A DNA stretch of 17,909 bases from the NCBI GenBank assembly GCA_964569295.1, contig CAZMVU010000089.1:1-17909 (forward strand), in the 5' to 3' direction. This DNA is from CAZMVU01 sp964569295. Lineage in GTDB: Bacteria > Hydrogenedentota > Hydrogenedentia > Hydrogenedentales > JAGMZX01. Every line of letters begins with the position of its first letter. Positions within the stretch are counted from its first letter, which is position 1. Below are positions 12,984-17,909 of the stretch, piece after piece. The notes beneath the pieces were generated by a model that saw only the letters and a list, made by a program, of their open reading frames with translations, ran no database searches and had not been told where the DNA came from. The position numbers and the translations under genes are program-made.

Positions 12984-14552
12984 ATGTCCTATGAGAATGT
13001 CTGTCTCTCCTGGCCGGTGGACTGCTTGCTGGGCCGCCACGCCGTGTTTCTGCCATCGCTCGACGAGTGGACCGGCGACTCAAAACAGTGCGCCTGCCTG
13101 GGAGCCGACCTTGACAAGGCACTTGAACCGGCCGCCATCCTGGCGCAAGCAACGGGTGTCGTCTATGCAAACCGTGCGTTTGAAACGCTGGGCGGCACGA
13201 TCGAATACCCCCTGAAAACCGTACCGGATTCGCCGGACCCCTGGGACACCATTGCTCGCGGCGAGGTCTGGCACGGGGCGTTACGGTTCGATGCAGCGGA
13301 CAGGGGCGCCTTCGCGGTGAGAGTGGCCGCCGTTCCGTTACAGCCAGACGGCGGGCCCATCACACATTGCTGTGTCATCGTGTACGGCGGGGCAGGTGCG
13401 GCCCAGCACGAGGAACAATTGCTGTCCGCACAGCAAAAGGAAATCGTGCAGGCACTCTTCGGTGGTTTTGCGCACGCCTTCGCCAATAGCATGGCGCCCC
13501 TCATGGGTTATGTGGAGTTGCTGTCGGAAGACTTGGCCGATGGCCCGCCCGAATCCAGGAATTATCTGCAGAAACTGGTCGAAAGCAGTGACCACATGAG
13601 CAGCCTGATGCGGATGATGCACACCCTGACGCAAGAACCTGCATCAAAACCGGCGGCGCTCGGTATCGGCCGCCTTGCCGCGGAAACGGTGGAAATGCTT
13701 CAACCGCTCCTGCCTCGTAAAATCAGGCTGTTTCATGAAATGGCCGAAGGGCCGGACACCGTGTTTGCCGCACCGGGAGCCATCCGCAGAATTGTGCTGA
13801 CGCTATGCGTCAATGCCTGGCAGGCGATGCGGGATACCGGCGGCGTCATTACGCTGCAAGTCGAGCCTCTCGAGTGCAGCGGATCAGACGCTTTGGATCG
13901 TCACGGACTCCCCGACGGCTCCTACGTGCGGCTGAATGTGTGCGACACGGGGCCCGCGCTGCCGCCGGATCCCGCGCAGCTGGCCTTTACGCCCCTCACA
14001 CCGGTGCGCCGCCCTGGCGACCGCACGGGCCTGGGGCTTTTCGCCGTGCAGCGCTTCGCGGAAAGCCTCGGCGGTATCGCGGCGGCTTCACACGGTGACG
14101 ACGGCTTCACGGTGAATGTCCTCCTCCCGCTTGCCACCAATACGCAAGTGCAAACGGTTTCTCCGGAGGCGTTGCAACAGTGCCGGGGCCATGAGTGCAT
14201 ACTGCTGGCTGATCCCGACGAGGAAGCGCGTATAATGCTGGCCCGGGGGTTCCTCGCCCTTGGTTACCACGTAACCACGCGCCCCGATGGCCCGTCCGCG
14301 CTGGACGCCATACGCGACAAACCGAACCGCTTCAATCTGCTTATCGCGTGTTTTGCGATGGACGGGCTCTCTGGCCTAGAATTGGGCGAGGCGGTGAGCG
14401 CTGTCAGGGCCGACATACCCATGATTCTGTATGGGACCGAACCGGAAGAGGCATGGGAAGCGGTGACCAATCAGCCCGGCAGGCGCATTATACTGTCCGG
14501 ACCGGCAGCGCTGGAACAGGTGGCCATTGCCGCGCGCAAAGCCTTGGAGTGA
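12984..14552 (+). CDS. Hybrid histidine kinase with degenerate catalytic sites
   Basis: A 522-residue soluble protein with no membrane segment. Residues about 40-135 form a PAS-like sensor (GVVYANRAFETLGG). The kinase H-box, FAHAFANSMAPLMGY, keeps His164 but lacks the acidic residue that normally follows it (Asp to Ala165). The ATPase domain has Asn277 in the N box (CVNAWQAM), an altered G1 motif (DTGPA at 321-325, second Gly lost) and a good G2 motif (GLGLFAVQRF). The C-terminal receiver (about 395-522) keeps the acidic pair (ADPDEE). It has Cys456 where the phosphoacceptor Asp belongs (LLIACFAMDGLSG) and no conserved Lys (IILSGP). It therefore looks like a pseudo-receiver on a weakened kinase. 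GAGG at 12973-12976 supports the ATG. The next gene is a receiver-type activator, its likely partner. Confidence 0.82.
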   Translation: MSYENVCLSWPVDCLLGRHAVFLPSLDEWTGDSKQCACLGADLDKALEPAAILAQATGVVYANRAFETLGGTIEYPLKTVPDSPDPWDTIARGEVWHGALRFDAADRGAFAVRVAAVPLQPDGGPITHCCVIVYGGAGAAQHEEQLLSAQQKEIVQALFGGFAHAFANSMAPLMGYVELLSEDLADGPPESRNYLQKLVESSDHMSSLMRMMHTLTQEPASKPAALGIGRLAAETVEMLQPLLPRKIRLFHEMAEGPDTVFAAPGAIRRIVLTLCVNAWQAMRDTGGVITLQVEPLECSGSDALDRHGLPDGSYVRLNVCDTGPALPPDPAQLAFTPLTPVRRPGDRTGLGLFAVQRFAESLGGIAAASHGDDGFTVNVLLPLATNTQVQTVSPEALQQCRGHECILLADPDEEARIMLARGFLALGYHVTTRPDGPSALDAIRDKPNRFNLLIACFAMDGLSGLELGEAVSAVRADIPMILYGTEPEEAWEAVTNQPGRRIILSGPAALEQVAIAARKALE

Positions 14553-14579
14553 AACGAATAACGAGCGGAGTGGGTGCGG

Positions 14580-15986
14580 ATGGCGGAAATCCTGATTCTT
14601 GATGATGACGTTGGATTCTGCGGCATGCTGGCAGAGCACATCCAGCGGGCGGGCCACGGTGTTTCCGTCGCACACACGCTGACCGATGGGCTGAAGCGGG
14701 CGGCCGAAGGCGGCTTTGACGTCGTCTTTCTCGATATCCGCCTGCCCGATGGTTCCGGACTCGATGCGATCCCCGATTTCCGGACGGGGGCCGTGCCGCC
14801 TGAAGTCATCATCATAACCGGTTTCGGCGATGCCGAGAGCGCGGAACTGGCCATTCAGCACGGCGCATGGGACTTTATCCAGAAAGAATCATCCATTCAA
14901 GTGATTCTCCTGTCGCTGACCCGGGCGTTGCAGTACCGCGAAAGCCGCAGCGCTGTGCCGCCACGCATCGTGTTCTACGCGCCCGAACTGGTCGGCCGCT
15001 CACACTGTTTTCGTGCTTGCCTGGAAATGGCCGCACACGCGGCAAGCAGCGAGGCCAGCGTGCTCCTGGCCGGCGAAACGGGTACCGGCAAGGAACTGTT
15101 CGCCAAGGCCATCCATGAGAACAGTCCGCGATCCACGGGGCCATTCGTGGTGGTGGACTGCACCGCGCTGCCCGCCAACCTGATCGGTTCGCTCCTCTTC
15201 GGCCATGAAAAGGGCGCCTTTACCGGCGCGGATCAGAAGGTGCCGGGCCTCATCAAGCAGGCGCACGGCGGCACGCTCTTCCTGGATGAAATCGGGGATA
15301 TGCCACTCGACATTCAAGGTAGTTTCCTGCGTGTGCTGCAGGAGCGCCGATTCCGGCCCCTCGGCGCGCGCGACGAAGTTTCGAGCGATTTCCGTGTCGT
15401 GGCCGCGACAAACCGGGACCTGGACCAGCGGGCGCAGGAGGGGGCGTTTCGCCGCGATCTCCTGTTTCGACTGCGTTCGCTCATGATTACGCTGCCGCCG
15501 CTGCGCGATCGCATGGACGATATCGACGCGCTGGCCGCCCATTTCGTCGCGCGCGAATGTGCCCTGTACGGGGGCCAGATCAAAGGCATCGCCGAAGACT
15601 TCTCCGAGGCGCTGCGCAGCCATGAGTGGGCCGGCAACGTGCGCGAACTGGCCAACGCCGTCGCGGGCGCCGTCGCCCGGGCCGGTGGGGATCCCGTCCT
15701 CTTCGCGGCGCACCTGCCGCCCCACATCCGTGTCCCGTTGGCCCGCGCGGCGGCCACCCCGGAGCAGCCCCCGCCCGCCCAGGACAACACCCGCACCCCG
15801 GTGGCAGTGGATCTGCGTGAAGCATTCGCACCGTTGCGCGAAATGCGCGACCAGTTCGAGGCGGAATACCTCAAAGAACTGAGTCGGCGCGCGGAAGGCA
15901 ACATCGAATCCGCGTGCCAGCTCTCCGGTTTGTCGCGCCCGCACGTCTATTCGCTCCTGAAAAAGCACGGGCTCAAGTTGCGCTAA
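14580..15986 (+). CDS. NtrC-family sigma54-dependent response regulator
   Basis: A 468-residue transcription activator. Residues 1-120 are a receiver with Asp8-10, phosphoacceptor Asp52 (FLDIRLP) and Lys102. Residues about 136-370 are an AAA+ domain with Walker A GETGTGKE (165-172), the sigma54-contact motif GAFTGA (from 212), Walker B FLDEIGDM (Asp236, Glu237) and FRRDLLFRL with the arginine fingers. After a Pro-rich linker comes a Fis-type helix-turn-helix (about 430-468, ending VYSLLKKHGLKLR). All residues needed to remodel sigma54 polymerase are present. An in-frame GTG at 14574 is an alternative start; GCGGAG lies upstream of both. It follows the hybrid kinase by 27 bases. Possible targets are the -24/-12 elements at 5078 and 16361. 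Confidence 0.93.
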   Translation: MAEILILDDDVGFCGMLAEHIQRAGHGVSVAHTLTDGLKRAAEGGFDVVFLDIRLPDGSGLDAIPDFRTGAVPPEVIIITGFGDAESAELAIQHGAWDFIQKESSIQVILLSLTRALQYRESRSAVPPRIVFYAPELVGRSHCFRACLEMAAHAASSEASVLLAGETGTGKELFAKAIHENSPRSTGPFVVVDCTALPANLIGSLLFGHEKGAFTGADQKVPGLIKQAHGGTLFLDEIGDMPLDIQGSFLRVLQERRFRPLGARDEVSSDFRVVAATNRDLDQRAQEGAFRRDLLFRLRSLMITLPPLRDRMDDIDALAAHFVARECALYGGQIKGIAEDFSEALRSHEWAGNVRELANAVAGAVARAGGDPVLFAAHLPPHIRVPLARAAATPEQPPPAQDNTRTPVAVDLREAFAPLREMRDQFEAEYLKELSRRAEGNIESACQLSGLSRPHVYSLLKKHGLKLR

Positions 15987-15999
15987 CGGGGGCTTTGCC

Positions 16000-16086
16000 C
16001 ACTCGCGAAGTCCTTCCGCCACGGTCATGTAACCGCAGATGGCGCAGATGGCGCAGATGAAAAGGCCCACGCACTCGCGAAGTCCT
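16000..16086. repeat. Direct repeats around a 9-base tandem array
   Basis: CACTCGCGAAGTCCT occurs at 16000-16014 and again at 16072-16086. Between them, 16035-16058 repeats GCAGATGGC nearly three times. The CGCAGATGGCGCAGATG wording is a familiar intergenic motif in some GC-rich genomes and encodes spurious ICAICG peptides on the opposite strand. Confidence 0.75.
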
Positions 16087-16108
16087 GACGTTGCCCCCAA
16101 CTCCTTGC

Positions 16109-16153
16109 TTGATTTCCGCAAAAGTTTCTGCTACAGTCCTTCAAAATTGAAGG
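16109..16153 (+). promoter_or_regulatory. Possible sigma70-type promoter with operator-like palindrome
   Basis: TTGATT (16109-16114) and TACAGT (16132-16137) are 17 bases apart, each matching four of six consensus bases. Directly after the -10 element lies CCTTCAA-AA-TTGAAGG (16138-16153), a palindrome covering the expected start site, where a repressor could bind. The local sequence is AT-richer than its surroundings. Both elements are only moderate matches. Confidence 0.35.
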
Positions 16154-16165
16154 AGAGCGGACACC

Positions 16166-16194
16166 AATAGCCCCCACGGAGTGGGCTATTTCTC
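16166..16194 (+). terminator. Hairpin after the che operon, possible terminator or attenuator
   Basis: AATAGCCC (16166-16173) pairs with GGGCTATT (16183-16190). Inner CAC/GTG pairing is possible, and TTTCTCG overlaps and follows the 3' arm. It reads as a modest rho-independent terminator on the plus strand, 180 bases after the activator gene. If the promoter at 16109-16137 is real it would sit just inside that transcript and act as an attenuator. Confidence 0.4.
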
Positions 16195-16360
16195 GAAAAA
16201 CGCTACGCGGCACCTACGTGTATGTATGTTTCTTGCGGCATTGCCCCATCCAGTCCGATACACCAAGCCGGAGCACGAAAGGAGGGATGACCCAGGTTCA
16301 GGCCTAGCCGACCCGCTCCACGGAATCGGGACAAACCGGATGTGTTCGATAGAGATTACC

Positions 16361-16376
16361 TGGCATGCCCCTGGCG
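16361..16376 (+). promoter_or_regulatory. Candidate sigma54 (-24/-12) promoter for the porin
   Basis: TGGCATGCCCCTGGCG has GG and GC exactly ten bases apart and matches TGGCACG-N4-TTGCW at most fixed positions; it differs at C to T, at the second T, and at the last W. Transcription would start near 16387, giving a leader of about 58 bases with the GAGGAG ribosome site. The gene immediately upstream encodes a sigma54 activator. Confidence 0.4.
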
Positions 16377-16444
16377 GGCACAGTGGCCCCTAAATGTGGT
16401 GCATGCCGAACAACAGGGTACCGACTAGAGAGGAGCTACGCACA

Positions 16445-17671
16445 ATGCGTACCTTTAAGATTGCTGTTATCGCGGCCCTTATGGTGGGCCTCAGCTTCGG
16501 CGCGTACGCCGAATTGCAGAATGTTCTGGTCAACGGCTCGATCCGTATCCGGGGCAATTACTACGACGCGGACAGCGCCGCCATCTCCGGCACGGCGGGA
16601 TGGGTCGAGCAGCGCACACGCCTCGGCGTGCAGGCGGACTTCACGGACAATGTGAGCGCCTTCATCGAGCTGGACAGCTACGACAATTGGGGCGAAGACT
16701 TTCGCTCGAATTACGTCACGGGCGTGGACAGCCGCGCGAACAGCGTGGACGATGTCGAAATCTACCAGGCGTACATCGATGCCACCGAGATGTGGGACAC
16801 CCCGGTCTACATGCGCATCGGCCGCCAGGAAGTCCTGCTCGGCAGCGAATGGCTCGTGGGGAACAAGGACACGGCCGCCTTCTACAGCGGCCTGTCCTTC
16901 GACGGCGTGGTCGCGGGCTACGGCACGGACATGGTCGACGTGAAGGCCATGTGGCTGAAGCTCAACGAGAATTTCGGCGACTTCAGCGATGACGACGTCG
17001 ACCTGTACGGCGTCTACGGCAGCTACCTTGGCCTCGAAGACATCGTCCTGGATGCCTACTGGCTGTTCGTCAACGACGACACCCTCGACAACGACCTGCA
17101 CACTCTGGGCCTCCGCGGAGCCGGCGCCCTGGGCGCCTTTGATTTCGAAGCCGAAGCCGCCTACCAGTTCGGGGACCGCGGCGCGGGCGATTACGACGCG
17201 TTCGGCGGCAACTTCCAGGTGGGCTACACCTTCGACATGACCTGGCAGCCCCGGCCGTTCCTCGGGTTTGCCTACTTCGAAGGCGCGGACGGCGATGATG
17301 CGGCGTTCAACCGCCTGTTCTCCGACTGGGAGTACACCGAATTCTGGGCGGATGGTGAAGAGAGCAACCTCTTTGTCTACCAGGCGGGTCTGGGCGTGCA
17401 GCCCACCGAGGCCATCGGCCTCGATCTCCTCGGCAGCTACTACCAGGCGGACGAGGACAATGGCGATGACGACCTCGGGTTCGAGCTGGGTCTGTACGCC
17501 AGCTATGCGTACAGCGAAGATCTGACCTTCCGCGCCGGCTATGCCCACTTCTTCGGCAGCGACGGCCTCGAGGACGGCAACCCTGTCCAACTCAACGGCA
17601 CGAACGCCTTCCTTGCCGATGGCAACGACGATGGCGACTACCTGTTCTTCGAGACGGAGATCGCCTTCTAA
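16445..17671 (+). CDS. Outer-membrane porin, alginate-export-like family
   Basis: A 408-residue beta-barrel precursor. The signal peptide is MRTFKIAVIAALMVGLSFGAYA, cut before ELQN. The mature protein alternates aromatic and polar residues in strand-like segments. It begins with a LVNGSIRIRGNYYDAD segment and contains YMRIGRQEVLLGSEWLVGN, a pattern I associate with alginate-export porins. It ends YLFFETEIAF, with the C-terminal Phe recognised by the barrel assembly machinery. It is very rich in Asp and Glu, so the pore or loops should be acidic. The substrate is not certain; a carbohydrate or other anion/cation is possible. The ATG at 16445 has GAGGAG about nine bases upstream and starts the signal peptide; the frame is open back to 16394. 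It is followed within 30 bases by a strong terminator, so it is probably a single-gene transcript. Confidence 0.85.
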   Translation: MRTFKIAVIAALMVGLSFGAYAELQNVLVNGSIRIRGNYYDADSAAISGTAGWVEQRTRLGVQADFTDNVSAFIELDSYDNWGEDFRSNYVTGVDSRANSVDDVEIYQAYIDATEMWDTPVYMRIGRQEVLLGSEWLVGNKDTAAFYSGLSFDGVVAGYGTDMVDVKAMWLKLNENFGDFSDDDVDLYGVYGSYLGLEDIVLDAYWLFVNDDTLDNDLHTLGLRGAGALGAFDFEAEAAYQFGDRGAGDYDAFGGNFQVGYTFDMTWQPRPFLGFAYFEGADGDDAAFNRLFSDWEYTEFWADGEESNLFVYQAGLGVQPTEAIGLDLLGSYYQADEDNGDDDLGFELGLYASYAYSEDLTFRAGYAHFFGSDGLEDGNPVQLNGTNAFLADGNDDGDYLFFETEIAF

Positions 17672-17700
17672 AATCAGGCCACGCAGATACACGGCATCCC

Positions 17701-17737
17701 GAAGCCCTTCGTGGCCAGCCGCGAAGGGCTTCTCTTT
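17701..17737 (+). terminator. Rho-independent terminator of the porin gene
   Basis: An 11-bp perfect stem, GAAGCCCTTCG (17701-17711) with CGAAGGGCTTC (17722-17732), has a 10-base loop and is followed by TCTTT. It begins 29 bases after the porin stop codon. Confidence 0.85.
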
Positions 17738-17738
17738 A

Positions 17739-17833
17739 TGCCTTAGGCACTGACTCGTATAAAGAACAACAAGAAGTTATTCGGGCACCTTGTGTAAGCT
17801 CTAGCACGGCTGTTTCTTAGGGCCAACGGCCCG
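17739..17833. repeat. Right copy of 95-bp inverted repeat
   Basis: This is the reverse complement of 1-95 with one mismatch at 17778. It starts two bases after the porin terminator and ends with the palindrome GGGCC-AAC-GGCCC at 17820-17832. Unlike the left copy, its outer side is visible and continues into further palindromes. Confidence 0.9.
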
Positions 17834-17909
17834 TACCATACCAGCCTGGGCCGCAGGCCCGGGGCACCCGGCACCCCGCACACCAAAGGGCTGAAGGCCC
17901 GAGCCATAG
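17834..17909. repeat. Cluster of small REP-like palindromes
   Basis: Short GC-rich palindromes follow the inverted repeat: GGGCC-GCA-GGCCC at 17848-17860, a GGGG/CCCC pairing within 17861-17877, and GGGCTGAAGGCCC at 17888-17900. They share the form of the palindrome at the repeat edge (17820-17832), so the whole right end looks like one array of REP-like units. No gene is visible. Confidence 0.55.

Larger units (their letters stand above)
15987..16444. other. Intergenic leader region upstream of the porin
   Basis: These 458 bases lie between the activator and porin genes. They hold a short repeat cluster (16000-16086), a possible sigma70-type promoter (16109-16137) with an adjoining palindrome, a hairpin with a short T-rich tail (16166-16194) and a candidate sigma54 promoter (16361-16376). 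Open frames here lack convincing starts. I could not fold 16191-16444 into a known riboswitch class by eye. Confidence 0.5.

Noticed and set aside
15000..16121. Minus-strand open frame (373 residues) opposite the sigma54 activator
   Set aside because: It begins in the GCAGATG repeat array (reading ICAICAICGY) and runs antisense through AAA+ motifs.
16287..16307. Minigene ATG to TAG encoding MTQVQA after AAAGGAGGG
   Set aside because: The purine-rich stretch runs directly into the ATG, which is too close for a normal ribosome site, and no attenuation structure around it was recognised.
16191..16444. Riboswitch (for example cyclic-di-GMP class I) in the porin leader
   Set aside because: I looked for the conserved core and tetraloop-receptor pairing and could not assemble it; no known class fits by eye.
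16436..17692. Minus-strand open frame (418 residues) opposite the porin
   Set aside because: It mirrors the Asp/Glu-rich porin codons as Val/Ala/Glu repeats, and the porin has a signal peptide, C-terminal Phe and terminator.
1..17909. tRNA, rRNA or CRISPR array
   Set aside because: No tRNA cloverleaf, rRNA segment or regularly spaced repeat-spacer array was seen on either strand.

Overview
This 17.9 kb window is GC-rich DNA from a Gram-negative (diderm) bacterium: it encodes a secreted outer-membrane porin ending in Phe and several Sec-type signal peptides. The nickel superoxide dismutase, the propeller-plus-helical-toroid secreted protein, and the short GGGCC-N3-GGCCC palindromes are all things I associate with Planctomycetota, Lentisphaerota and Hydrogenedentota metagenome bins. 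That placement is an impression, not a demonstration. The two ends of the window are inverted copies of one 95-bp repeat (94/95 identical), and the window starts inside the left copy. This may be a contig that broke in repeats, or a unit flanked by inverted repeats.

Layout. 1-95: left inverted repeat. 327-836 (-): nickel superoxide dismutase with a signal peptide. 1464-3827 (+): large secreted protein with a beta-propeller and an alpha-helical toroid. 4133-4216: MITE/REP-like inverted repeat. 4322-4729 (-): orphan receiver-domain protein. 5339-12889 (+): a compact chemosensory operon in the order cheA, cheX, cheY, cheR, cheD, HDOD gene, cheY, cheX-like gene, cheB. Four junctions are ATGA stop/start overlaps. 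12984-15986 (+): a hybrid histidine kinase with several degenerate catalytic positions, then a sigma54-activating response regulator. 16445-17671 (+): outer-membrane porin with a strong terminator. 17739-17909: right inverted repeat followed by more small palindromes.

How it may work together. CheA, CheR, CheB and CheD imply methyl-accepting receptors encoded elsewhere, because no receptor, stand-alone CheW or flagellar gene is present here. Two CheY-like receivers each sit beside their own CheX-type phosphatase, which suggests two phosphorylation outputs with separate sinks. CheA carries four copies of a 24-residue motif, at an exact 31-residue period, that resembles the MshEN cyclic-di-GMP-binding motif. 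This suggests second-messenger input into the kinase and is the most unusual point in the window. The terminal kinase and NtrC-type regulator could drive sigma54 transcription. Good matches to the -24/-12 consensus lie upstream of cheA (5078-5093) and of the porin (16361-16376), so the regulator may control the operon and the porin. These regulatory links are inference.
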